DNA from: Bacteroidia bacterium | GTDB taxonomy: Bacteria > Bacteroidota > Bacteroidia > Bacteroidales > VadinHA17 | Length of the DNA stretch: 15,351 nucleotides | Direction: 5' to 3' | Assembly: GCA_026391515.1 (NCBI GenBank) | Contig: JAPLEC010000455.1 | Coordinates: 1 to 15,351, forward strand | Part shown: positions 1-7,486 of the stretch, one piece after another | Layout: the number at the start of each line of letters is the position of its first letter | Numbering within the stretch: position 1 is the first letter of the stretch | Translations under genes and position numbers: made by a program | Notes under the pieces: generated by a model | What the model saw: the letters and a program-made list of their open reading frames with translations, nothing else | Databases searched by the model: none | What the model was told of the DNA's origin: nothing

Positions 1-191
1 GCCTGCTCAATTGCCTGAAGTTTATCTTTGACTAGCTTTAACGAATCAGCAACACGCACCATTCTTTGCTGCTCCATTAGCCTGGCAAGTTCAGCTTTTT
101 TTCTTCCAAATAGCTTTTTCTCCTTAAAAAACTTACAAGAAGGCAGGGATACAATAAGAGCTATTAGAATAACCACTACTAAGTGTTTCAT
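1..191 (-). CDS. Lipoprotein N-terminus, partial (runs off left edge)
   Basis: The first 63 codons of a minus-strand gene are visible, starting at the ATG at 191-189; the rest lies beyond position 1. The peptide begins MKHLVVVILIALIVSLPSCK: a short basic start, a hydrophobic core at residues 4-17, and a lipobox-like LPSC with the candidate lipidated Cys at residue 19. This points to a signal peptidase II substrate anchored in the envelope. After the cysteine there is a very basic stretch (KFFKEKKLFGRKK), then a charged segment at residues 33-63 that looks helical or coiled-coil. No Ser-Asp/Glu-rich surface-export signal follows the cysteine. A good Bacteroidetes-type promoter lies upstream (249-280). 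The C-terminal domain is unseen, so function is unknown; small lipoproteins ending in a SPOR domain often start this way, but that is only a guess. Confidence 0.72.
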   Translation of the reverse strand, partial: MKHLVVVILIALIVSLPSCKFFKEKKLFGRKKAELARLMEQQRMVRVADSLKLVKDKLQAIEQ

Positions 192-248
192 ATTTAAAAA
201 ATTATTAATTAACTATCTGCTTCTCAGTATTTTAAGAAGGATAATAAT

Positions 249-280
249 CAAAGATACAAAATAATGAGTACCATTCCAAA
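249..280 (-). promoter_or_regulatory. Bacteroidetes-type promoter for the lipoprotein gene
   Basis: On the minus strand, TATCTTTG (plus-strand CAAAGATA, 249-256) matches the -7 consensus TAnnTTTG exactly. A TTTG (plus-strand CAAA, 277-280) lies 20 bases upstream of it, the expected -33 spacing. Transcription would begin near 243, giving a leader of about 50 bases before the ATG at 191. The consensus is established for Bacteroides sigma-ABfr; its use here is inferred. Confidence 0.55.
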
Positions 281-366
281 CGATATAAAAATTGACAACG
301 TCACATTAATATCACGGATTTTGTATATTAGTCTTTGAAAATGTTCCCATTAAAAACACCTGACAA

Positions 367-2280
367 ATGAAATCAATAGTACAATTATTTGAAGAGAGCA
401 TTGAAAAATACAGCAACAATGTCTATCTGTGGGAAAAGCCAAATGATAAATATGAAGGCACAACCTACGGTGAGACTAAGAAGCAGGTTTATGAATTTGC
501 CGCTGGTTTGATGAATCTTGGCATAAAGAAAGGTGACAGGTTAAGCCTTATCTCTGAAGGCAGAAACAATTGGGTTATCGGAGAGCTTGGAATATTATAT
601 ACCGGAGCTATGAATGTTCCATTATCTACCAAACTTGATTCTGATGAAATTAAATTCAGGCTTAATCATTCTGAATCGAAGATGATATTAACATCATCCA
701 TTCAATTTCAGAAAATAAAAGAGATAATTAAAGAATGCCGTTCAATTGAAAAAATAGTACATTTTGATACCCAGGAAGAATATGGTCCAAACGAGATTCA
801 TTTTAATGAAGTAAGAAAAATAGGGAGAGAATGGCTGGAATTACCGGGAAACATAACAAAATTTGAAGAGAATTTTAAAAGCATCACTCCTTCCGATTTT
901 GCTAATATCTGTTATACATCGGGCACTACTGCCGATCCGAAAGGCATAATACTCACTCATGGCAATTATGTTACAAATGTTTATCAGGCATATAGTCTGA
1001 TGGATATTCCTGCGCATTACAAAACACTTTTAATACTACCATGGGATCATTCATTCGGCCATACATGTGCTATTTATGCATTTATGGGCAAGGGAGCAAG
1101 TGTTGCTTCAGTTAAAGTAGGCAAGACTCCTATGGAAACCCTCAGAAATCTGCCAGTCTGCCTGAAAGAAATCAAACCAAACCTCATGATGAGCGTACCC
1201 GCAATTGCAAAAAACTTCAGAAAAAATATCGAGAAAGGCATAAAAGAAAAAGGTAAGCTGACTGAGATGCTATTCAATTATGCAATTAATATATCGTATT
1301 CCTACAATAAAGAAGGCTGGAACAAAGGACAGGGATTACAGAAACTTAAAAAACCCCTTTTAGATCTTTTCGATAAAATAATATTCAGTAAGATACGCGA
1401 AGCTTATGGTGGAGAGCTTGACTATTTTGTGGGAGGAGGTGCGCTTCTTGATATTGAATTACAGAGGTTCTTTTATGCTCTTGGCATCCCGATGTACCAG
1501 GGATACGGACTTACAGAAGCATCGCCGGTCATTTCATCAAACTCAACAGCCCGCCACAGACTTGGCTCTTCAGGGGTTCTGGTGAATAATATGGATCTTA
1601 AGATTTGTGATGACAATGGCATTGAGGTACCCGTCGAAGAAAAAGGCGAAATAGTAATCAGAGGTGGAAATGTCATGCACGGATACTGGAAAAATGAAGC
1701 TGCAACCAAAGAGACAATAAAGGATGGATGGCTTCATACCGGAGATATGGGATACATGACAAAAGATGGCTATCTCTATGTTCTTGGCCGTTTTAAAAGC
1801 CTGCTTATTGCTGACGACGGTGAAAAATTCAGTCCTGAAGGTATCGAAGAAGCGATTACGGAACAGTCAAAATACATTGACCAGTGCATGCTATATAATA
1901 ATCAGAAGCCATATACCGTAAGCCTGATAGTACCTAACCAGCATGCTCTGAAGATGTATCTTGAAGAGAAAAACATGACAGCTGATTCCGATGAAGGAAA
2001 ACGCGCAGTTCTCAACCTGATAGAAAGCGAGGTAGACGAATACAGGACAAACGGAAAGTTTGGAAAGATGTTTCCGCAAAGATGGCTTCCGGTTGCAATT
2101 GCGATCGTTGAAGAAGGCTTTACAGAGGATAATGGCCTTATGAATTCAACGATGAAAATCGTCAGAGGAAAGATAATGGATAAATACCAGGATCTGATTG
2201 ACTTTTTATATACACCTGAGGCTAAGGCTGTTACAAATGAAAGGAATATTGAGGAAATTGAGAAGATGAAGCTGGGGTGA
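367..2280 (+). CDS. Long-chain acyl-CoA synthetase-like AMP-forming ligase
   Basis: This 637-aa protein is an ANL-superfamily adenylate-forming enzyme. It probably activates a fatty acid with ATP to an acyl-AMP and then transfers it to CoA, in the cytoplasm or at the inner membrane face. Visible motifs are the AMP-binding P-loop YTSGTTADPKG (183-193), the adenine-binding YQGYGLTEASP (377-387), WLHTGD (455-460) with the ATP-ribose-binding Asp460, the hinge region LGRFKSLL (473-480), and a C-terminal segment around MNSTMKIVRGKI in which Lys597 is the likely catalytic lysine. Length and the insert between the P-loop and GYGLTE resemble the long-chain (FadD/FAA) branch rather than acetyl-CoA synthetase. 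It stands alone, divergent from the lipoprotein gene, and ends next to the inverted repeat at 2295-2360. The exact acyl chain length cannot be read from sequence. Confidence 0.88.
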   Translation: MKSIVQLFEESIEKYSNNVYLWEKPNDKYEGTTYGETKKQVYEFAAGLMNLGIKKGDRLSLISEGRNNWVIGELGILYTGAMNVPLSTKLDSDEIKFRLNHSESKMILTSSIQFQKIKEIIKECRSIEKIVHFDTQEEYGPNEIHFNEVRKIGREWLELPGNITKFEENFKSITPSDFANICYTSGTTADPKGIILTHGNYVTNVYQAYSLMDIPAHYKTLLILPWDHSFGHTCAIYAFMGKGASVASVKVGKTPMETLRNLPVCLKEIKPNLMMSVPAIAKNFRKNIEKGIKEKGKLTEMLFNYAINISYSYNKEGWNKGQGLQKLKKPLLDLFDKIIFSKIREAYGGELDYFVGGGALLDIELQRFFYALGIPMYQGYGLTEASPVISSNSTARHRLGSSGVLVNNMDLKICDDNGIEVPVEEKGEIVIRGGNVMHGYWKNEAATKETIKDGWLHTGDMGYMTKDGYLYVLGRFKSLLIADDGEKFSPEGIEEAITEQSKYIDQCMLYNNQKPYTVSLIVPNQHALKMYLEEKNMTADSDEGKRAVLNLIESEVDEYRTNGKFGKMFPQRWLPVAIAIVEEGFTEDNGLMNSTMKIVRGKIMDKYQDLIDFLYTPEAKAVTNERNIEEIEKMKLG

Positions 2281-2294
2281 CATATCCTCGACCT

Positions 2295-2360
2295 TGGCAC
2301 GGATTACAAATCCGCGCCAGCGGTTGGTTTGTTGCTGGCGCCGATTTGCAATCGGTGCCA
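2295..2360. repeat. REP-like paired mini-hairpins in inverted orientation
   Basis: Two 27-base arms (2295-2321 and 2334-2360) are inverted copies of each other with three mismatches, separated by 12 bases. Each arm contains its own 6-bp hairpin: CGGATT-aca-AATCCG at 2300-2314 and CCGATT-tgc-AATCGG at 2341-2355. Two of the three arm differences are the two sides of one base pair (C-G versus G-C), so each small hairpin stays perfect; the third is in the loop. This is the architecture of a REP pair of the type mobilised by RAYT transposases. It lies between convergent genes, and TTTT follows the right arm, so it may also stop transcription from the synthetase gene. Confidence 0.72.
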
Positions 2361-2362
2361 TT

Positions 2363-2914
2363 TTAAACTGTAAGTCTGTTTTTAAACGGTTCGAATGCCA
2401 TGAAATCGGCATGATGAACAATATATGCCTCGGTAGTTCTTTTAACCAGATCGCCCTCATGAGCATGGGCTGCAATAATATGACATACTTCCGGAGGAAC
2501 ATCGCATTCTTCGGCCAGAGATACTCCTGAAAACGGATGCCGCAGATACTGACCATATTTCCCCTGAACAACTTTGCCATCTTTATCCAGCTCATAGTCA
2601 AGCAATTTGCCCACATCTGCAAGTATGGCTCCTGAGATCAGGACATCCATATTAACGGGCAGATTCTTTCCAAAGAACCTGTTCATCTTTTCTCCGCTCT
2701 CTTTAGCAATATGAACAACACACCTTTTATGAGCCATAAAACTTACTTTCAGGTCCGGCCCGCAGAGCAGAGTAAATGGTATTTTTTCAAGGTCTCCGGG
2801 TTTCAGAACGCTTCTTTTCAGAGCAAGCTCCCAGGTCTTTGCGGTTTTTTCTCTGAGTGACGGATCTTTAATCCAGTCAAGTTCAGACCATAATTTTTTA
2901 ACCCTTTCAGTCAT
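2363..2914 (-). CDS. HD-domain protein with degenerate HD pair
   Basis: This protein of about 183 aa looks like a small HD-superfamily (HDIG-type) phosphohydrolase. Numbering here counts from an upstream TTG at 2923-2921. Seen in order are a candidate first metal His in FMAHKRCVVH (His65/71), the central GAILADVGKLLDYE (98-111), HPFSGV (129-134), IIAAHAHEGD (149-158) and HHADFMAFEP (170-179) with the last Asp. The canonical HD dyad reads Ala102-Asp103, so one metal ligand is missing while the following GK and later His residues remain. The start is put at the ATG at 2914-2912 because this phylum strongly prefers ATG; the TTG start would add three residues. It begins 11 bases after the dehydrogenase stop, so the two are probably cotranscribed. 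Its substrate cannot be predicted. Confidence 0.72.
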   Translation of the reverse strand: MTERVKKLWSELDWIKDPSLREKTAKTWELALKRSVLKPGDLEKIPFTLLCGPDLKVSFMAHKRCVVHIAKESGEKMNRFFGKNLPVNMDVLISGAILADVGKLLDYELDKDGKVVQGKYGQYLRHPFSGVSLAEECDVPPEVCHIIAAHAHEGDLVKRTTEAYIVHHADFMAFEPFKNRLTV

Positions 2915-2925
2915 CTTCTTCAAGT

Positions 2926-4125
2926 TTATTTCTTCAGCTTAGATATGATTGCATCTGTCATCTGAACTGTAGAGGCAGCTCCATTCTGAATCACTTCAGG
3001 TCTTCCCTGCATCTTCATCATATCATAAGTTCTGATCTTACCTTCAATTATAACATCAGCAATTGCTTTGCGAATTGTCTGACAGATTGCTTTTTCGCCA
3101 AGATAATCGAGCATCATGCAGGCCGATTCGATCATGGCTATGGGGTTTACTATTGATACTTCAAAATCAGCATATTTCGGAGCAGATCCATGAGTCGGTT
3201 CAAAAACAGCAATTCCATCCGATGAGAACTGTGCACTGCAGGCAAATCCCAATCCGCCTATCAGTCCGGCAAAACCATCGGAAGCAATATCGCCGAACAT
3301 ATTGCCGGCCACAATAACTTCATAATCCTCAGGATTTTTTGTAAGCCACATCATCTGGGCATCAATATTGGTATTAATCAGCTTTATATCTGGAAACTGA
3401 TTTTTCTGAATCTCTTTGGCCAGCTTCCACATAAGTCCTGATGTTTCCCTTATGACATTTGGTTTTTCGCAGACAGTAACTGATTTATAACCATATTTTT
3501 TTGCATGCTCAAAAGCAGCCATAAGTATCCGTGAAGTAGCTTTTTTAGTAAATATTCTGGTCGATATTGAAAGCTCTTCCACAGGCACCTGCCCGAAGTT
3601 TTCCCTGAATTTCGGATGGGTCAGAAATGCCTGATAGACTTTTTCCGGTGGATTTGTCCACTCCACACCCGAGTAAAGACACTCTGTATTCTGCCTGAAG
3701 ATTACAACATCTATAAGGGGTTCTTCTATTGTATTTCCCTTTCCTCTTTTAATAAAATTCAGAGGATTACCTTTATACGATTTGCATGGGCGTACACAAA
3801 TATCAAGGTTAAAATATTGCCGTAATCCGACAATCGGGCTGGAGTAAGTAAAACCCTTCCCCTGCAAAGAGGGATTAAGTTCCGCTTTAGCTTCATCATT
3901 TGGCTTTGAAGTTATTGCCCCGAAAAGTGCAATTTTATGTTTTTCAATAAGTTCCAGAGTCCTTCCTGGTAAAGGATTCCCTTCTCTCCTCCAAAAATCC
4001 CATCCGATATCTCCGTGAATGTATTCTGCATCAAACCCTGCCGCATTCAGAACCCTGATTGCCTGTTCAAGTACAATGGCTCCGATGCCATCACCTGGTA
4101 AAACTATTATTGTACGTTTTGCCAT
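2926..4125 (-). CDS. Isocitrate dehydrogenase-type oxidative decarboxylase
   Basis: This 399-aa cytoplasmic enzyme belongs to the isocitrate/isopropylmalate dehydrogenase family and most resembles bacterial isocitrate dehydrogenase. Counterparts of the E. coli catalytic set are visible: Ser96, Arg102, Arg112, Arg144 in VIFRQNTE, Tyr151, Lys221, Asp255, and Asp279/Asp283 in FGDIASDG. The cofactor loop PTHGSAPKYAD (310-320) carries Lys-Tyr where NADP-dependent enzymes do, and TYD (366-368) followed by Lys371 also fits NADP. The substrate loop is odd: it reads SSPIVGLRQ, so the position of E. coli Asn115 is Ile98, a pattern closer to homoisocitrate dehydrogenases. Isocitrate to 2-oxoglutarate is the best guess, with homoisocitrate or another 2-hydroxyacid possible. 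It leads an operon with the HD gene and is divergent from pepD. Confidence 0.8.
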   Translation of the reverse strand: MAKRTIIVLPGDGIGAIVLEQAIRVLNAAGFDAEYIHGDIGWDFWRREGNPLPGRTLELIEKHKIALFGAITSKPNDEAKAELNPSLQGKGFTYSSPIVGLRQYFNLDICVRPCKSYKGNPLNFIKRGKGNTIEEPLIDVVIFRQNTECLYSGVEWTNPPEKVYQAFLTHPKFRENFGQVPVEELSISTRIFTKKATSRILMAAFEHAKKYGYKSVTVCEKPNVIRETSGLMWKLAKEIQKNQFPDIKLINTNIDAQMMWLTKNPEDYEVIVAGNMFGDIASDGFAGLIGGLGFACSAQFSSDGIAVFEPTHGSAPKYADFEVSIVNPIAMIESACMMLDYLGEKAICQTIRKAIADVIIEGKIRTYDMMKMQGRPEVIQNGAASTVQMTDAIISKLKK

Positions 4126-4228
4126 ATTCAGATTTAATAAAGTCTTTAGTAAAAATAATCAAAATTTGCCTTTCCGCTAAAGTTGGTTTAATTTTAATAA
4201 TCTCACAATGATGATCTGAAAAAAGTAG

Positions 4229-4236
4229 TACCTTTG
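4229..4236 (+). promoter_or_regulatory. Candidate -7 box for pepD
   Basis: TACCTTTG matches TAnnTTTG exactly and lies 20 bases before the pepD ATG, so the leader would be very short. No TTTG is present at the usual -33 distance, so this is weaker than the other promoter calls. Confidence 0.4.
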
Positions 4237-4256
4237 CCGTTCATTAACCAAGCAGT

Positions 4257-5714
4257 ATGAGCGTATTATCCCAGCTTAAACCAACTCTGGTCTGGCAATA
4301 TTTCGAAGAGATCTGTAAAATACCTCGTCTTTCTAAAAATGAAGGAAAGATCAGAAAGTATCTCCTTGATTTTGCCAGGGATAATAATCTTGAATCAAAG
4401 GAGGATAAAATCGGGAATATACTGATAATCAGGCCACCTTCTCCGGGTATGGAGAACAGAAAAACAGTTGTTCTTCAGAGCCATCTGGATATGGTGGGTG
4501 AAAAAAATGCTGATTACCCGCATGACTGGTCAAAAGATCCCATAATTCCCGTTGTTGAAGGAGGATGGATTGCTACAAAAGGTACAACTCTCGGTGCTGA
4601 CGATGGTATGGGTATTGCATCACAGCTGGCAATACTTAAAGATAAAAATATTAAAGCCGGTAAAATAGAATGCCTCTTTACTGTCGACGAGGAATCCGGA
4701 ATGACAGGTGCAATAAACCTGAAACCAGATTTTTTCAGCGGGAGGATACTTTTAAATCTTGATTCAGAAGATGAAGGAATTCTTTACATCGGATGTGCAG
4801 GAGGAATGGACACCGTGGGTACAATGATTTATAAACCTGAACCTGTAGCAAAAGGAATGGCAGCTCTTGAGATTTCTTTGACTGGCTTAAGGGGCGGACA
4901 TTCAGGTGATGAAATTCATAAGGGATTCGGTAATTCAGTCAAGATAATGAACAGGCTGCTCTGGAATCTTTCAAATCAGTTTCAGATATCTCTCAGTAAA
5001 TTTGATGGAGGAAACCTGCGTAATGCAATACCAAGGGAAGCATTTGCAACAATTGTTGTAAAAAAATCATCGGTCAATCTTATTTTAAAATGGATAGAAA
5101 GCTTCTATTCTACTATTCTTGAGGAGTTTAGAGATCTGGAGAAAGATCTGAAAATTTCAGCAAAAAAGAGTGAGCTTCCACTCACAGTTATGGATAAGGA
5201 GAGCCAGAACAGGCTTCTCTCCTCATTGACTTGTTGTCCTCATGGGGCGATAGCATGGTCAAAGGAGATGGACGATCTTGTTGAGACCTCTACAAATCTG
5301 GCATCTGTAAAATTCGAAGACAGAACAATTAAAATAGTGACAACACAGAGAAGCTCCATCGAATCATCCAAACATGATGTAGCCGCTATGGTCGAAACCT
5401 GCCTCAAGCTGGCCGGAGCAGAGGTTATTCATTCACAGGGTTACCCTGGCTGGAGGCCGAACATGACATCGGAGATATTGAAGATCACCCTTAATTCATA
5501 TAAGAAGCTTTTTGGCAAAATGCCAAATGTAAGAGCAATACACGCCGGGCTTGAATGCGGGCTCATTTATGAAAAATTCAAAGGAATCGACATGATCTCT
5601 TTCGGACCGACAATCAGGGGAGCTCACACACCTGAAGAGAAAATTGAAATCAAGACAGCCCAGATGTTCTGGAACCTGCTTCTTGATGTAATCAGCAATA
5701 TTCCTCTGAAATAG
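4257..5714 (+). CDS. pepD: Cytosolic aminoacyl-histidine dipeptidase, PepD family
   Basis: This 485-aa protein is an M20C-family dinuclear zinc dipeptidase that hydrolyses Xaa-His (carnosine-like) and many other dipeptides in the cytoplasm. The full metal and catalytic set is present: His76 and Asp78 in QSHLDMVG, Asp115 in GADDGMG, the general base Glu145 with Glu146 in VDEESGMTGA, Asp169 in LDSEDEG, and His457 near the C-terminus in GAHTPEE. All are shifted by a constant four residues from the E. coli PepD positions as I recall them. The lid or dimerisation domain includes GGHSGDEIHKG (213-223), and AIHAGLECG (427-435) is also typical. Length matches the family. It is monocistronic, its start is supported by the preceding TACCTTTG box, and it converges on the rubredoxin gene with a gap of 25 bases. 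It probably serves general peptide nutrition. Confidence 0.93.
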   Translation: MSVLSQLKPTLVWQYFEEICKIPRLSKNEGKIRKYLLDFARDNNLESKEDKIGNILIIRPPSPGMENRKTVVLQSHLDMVGEKNADYPHDWSKDPIIPVVEGGWIATKGTTLGADDGMGIASQLAILKDKNIKAGKIECLFTVDEESGMTGAINLKPDFFSGRILLNLDSEDEGILYIGCAGGMDTVGTMIYKPEPVAKGMAALEISLTGLRGGHSGDEIHKGFGNSVKIMNRLLWNLSNQFQISLSKFDGGNLRNAIPREAFATIVVKKSSVNLILKWIESFYSTILEEFRDLEKDLKISAKKSELPLTVMDKESQNRLLSSLTCCPHGAIAWSKEMDDLVETSTNLASVKFEDRTIKIVTTQRSSIESSKHDVAAMVETCLKLAGAEVIHSQGYPGWRPNMTSEILKITLNSYKKLFGKMPNVRAIHAGLECGLIYEKFKGIDMISFGPTIRGAHTPEEKIEIKTAQMFWNLLLDVISNIPLK

Positions 5715-5739
5715 GAATTCCATAATTTCTTTCTACCAG

Positions 5740-5901
5740 CTAATCACAGGCGAAGAACTCATCTTTGCCTGCAGCACATATTGGACATACATAATCAGCA
5801 GAAAGGTCTATAAAGGCCGTATCAGGCTCAATTCCATTTAAAGGTTCGCCAACAACAGGATCATATATATATCCGCAAATCTCGCATTTATACATCTCCA
5901 T
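5740..5901 (-). CDS. Rubredoxin (53 aa)
   Basis: A short gene encodes a 53-aa rubredoxin, a cytoplasmic one-iron electron carrier. The iron ligands are Cys6 and Cys9 in YKCEICGYIYDP and Cys39 and Cys42 in YVCPICAAGK. Other family marks are Asp-Pro after the first knuckle, the GI.P.T.F.DL stretch (23-33), and the C-terminal KDEFF. Small deviations are PDT for the usual PGT, Tyr for the usual Trp before the second Cys pair, and Ala for the Gly after it. The ATG at 5901-5899 follows the citF stop by nine bases, so it should be the last gene of the mce-citDE-citF operon; an internal ATG two codons later is possible. Rubredoxins in anaerobes commonly feed oxygen or peroxide reductases; no such partner is in the window. 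Confidence 0.93.
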   Translation of the reverse strand: MEMYKCEICGYIYDPVVGEPLNGIEPDTAFIDLSADYVCPICAAGKDEFFACD

Positions 5902-5910
5902 AACAGCCAA

Positions 5911-7470
5911 TTATTTTGTTTTAATTTTTCTTACGACATCTATTACGGTTCCATCAACCCATTTGATTGCAGCAACTATTTTATCCTCAAATTGAGCTTT
6001 TTGAGGTTTACCGCAAATTCTTTCAGCTTCATCCTTCAATTCCTTAATTGTCTTCAGCGGCAACCCGCTTCCTTTCAGCTTCTTAATCAGATCTTTACGC
6101 AGTGGATTAATTGCAATTCCCCTTTCGGTAATTATGACATCAATAAGTTCACCCGGTCCGCAAAGAGTTGTAACCTTATCAACTATCACCGGTATCCTGT
6201 CACGGAACAGAGGTATCGGCAAAATAACATTTCTGGCATGCAGACAATTTTGCCAGCCGCCTATGCCATGAAGGAGGTAACCATCAGAATGAGTCACAAC
6301 ATTACCGTTAAATTTAAGGTCGACCTCGGTTGCTCCAAGGATCATTATATCCATCATGCTTGTCAGGTTGCCTTTGGAATGATAGTTATATGCATTGAAT
6401 ACAGGATAAGGAATATGATTTTTGTTATTCTCCACTGATCTGACAGCATCGAGGTCAAATGCCTGTGCGTCAAGAATATAGCCCATTTGCCCCTCTTCAA
6501 GCATTTTTACCATATATTTTGTACTGCCGCCAAAACCAAATTTTGATTTCCATCCTTTTTGTTTCAGAATCTGATGCACAAAAACCGCGATTGCAAGTGA
6601 AGTTCCTCCTGCACCTGCCTGCATTGTTACTCCATCCTTCAGAATGCCCGACTTTTCAAGAAATGAGGCAGTAAGTTCTGCAATAAGAAGCCTGTCGGGG
6701 CTTTTTGTGACCTGAGTAGTGCCTGAAACAATCTTTTCAGGTATTCCAATTTTATCCACAACTACCACATAATCAACATAATTACCTTCTATTTCCATTG
6801 GATAACATGGAACATCGATGAGATTATCTGTAACAACTATAACTTTGGAAGCATACATACTGTCGGCTTTTGCATAGCCAAGAACCCCGCACGATGAATT
6901 TCCCCCGGTACCTTTAGCGTTGCCAAATGAATCAGCAGTCGGAGCCACAAGAACTGCTATATCAATTTTTACTTCACCATCCTGTATCGCCTGAACTCTG
7001 CCTCCATGAGATCTCAGAACCGCTGTTCCTTTCATTTTCCCTTCTGACACAAATCGTCCGAGAGGACCATTCATACTTCCTTCGATCCTGTTAATTGTAC
7101 CATCTTCCAGGTATTTGATTACAGGATCGTTACAAGGGAAAGAAGCAGAAGGAAACCAGACAAGATCCTTCACTCCCATCGCTGATGCCAGTTCAAAAAC
7201 CTTGTTGCTTATGAGGTCGCCATCTCGCAAATGATGATGAGTGGAGATTGTCATACCGTTTCGAAGTCCGCATTTACGGAGAGCTGCCTCGAGCGATTTA
7301 ACTACCTTATTGCCATCTCCCGGATAATCAGTACAGGTCGGTATGGGAGGTGAATATTTCAGACCCTGAGGTCTGTACTTTCCTACTCCTTTAAAAGGTA
7401 CAGCAGGTTGTCCGTTAATCTCCAGAGGAACCGATCTTCCTGCTGCATTAATTACAGTCTTGATTGCCAT
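5911..7470 (-). CDS. citF: Citrate lyase alpha subunit (citrate:acetyl-ACP transferase)
   Basis: This 519-aa protein matches CitF over its whole length (E. coli CitF is about 510 aa). It exchanges acetate on the CitD acyl carrier for citrate, forming citryl-ACP, in the cytoplasmic citrate lyase complex. Family segments include GMTISTHHHLRDGD (72-85), SHGGRVQAIQDGE (154-166), the glycine-rich GNAKGTGGNSSCGVLGYA (183-200), MQAGAGGTSLA (283-293), HSDGYLLHGIGG (394-405), and the C-terminal RGIAINPLR and VDGTVIDVVRKIK. The start is taken at the ATG at 7470-7468 (MAIKTVINAAGR), 16 bases after the citDE stop; a longer open frame to 7581 would overlap citDE and adds nothing conserved. A citramalate lyase alpha subunit is a homologous alternative. 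Confidence 0.92.
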   Translation of the reverse strand: MAIKTVINAAGRSVPLEINGQPAVPFKGVGKYRPQGLKYSPPIPTCTDYPGDGNKVVKSLEAALRKCGLRNGMTISTHHHLRDGDLISNKVFELASAMGVKDLVWFPSASFPCNDPVIKYLEDGTINRIEGSMNGPLGRFVSEGKMKGTAVLRSHGGRVQAIQDGEVKIDIAVLVAPTADSFGNAKGTGGNSSCGVLGYAKADSMYASKVIVVTDNLIDVPCYPMEIEGNYVDYVVVVDKIGIPEKIVSGTTQVTKSPDRLLIAELTASFLEKSGILKDGVTMQAGAGGTSLAIAVFVHQILKQKGWKSKFGFGGSTKYMVKMLEEGQMGYILDAQAFDLDAVRSVENNKNHIPYPVFNAYNYHSKGNLTSMMDIMILGATEVDLKFNGNVVTHSDGYLLHGIGGWQNCLHARNVILPIPLFRDRIPVIVDKVTTLCGPGELIDVIITERGIAINPLRKDLIKKLKGSGLPLKTIKELKDEAERICGKPQKAQFEDKIVAAIKWVDGTVIDVVRKIKTK

Positions 7471-7486
7471 ATTAATAAACAATAAC

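Noticed and set aside
28..264. Plus-strand open frame at the left edge
   Set aside because: It is antisense to the lipoprotein gene, has no recognisable family features, and the minus-strand reading has a clear signal peptide and promoter.
329..337. TAGTCTTTG as a -7 box for the acyl-CoA synthetase gene
   Set aside because: The TA to TTTG gap is three bases instead of two and no TTTG lies at -33 distance.
2206..2622. Minus-strand open frame across the REP-like repeat
   Set aside because: It runs through the inverted repeat and overlaps the HD gene in another frame; the HD reading has conserved motifs and this one has none.
2915..2923. TTG start for the HD gene
   Set aside because: Possible but less likely than the ATG at 2914 in this phylum; it changes only three residues.
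5992..6438. 148-aa plus-strand open frame inside citF
   Set aside because: It lies opposite strongly conserved citF sequence and shows no family features of its own.
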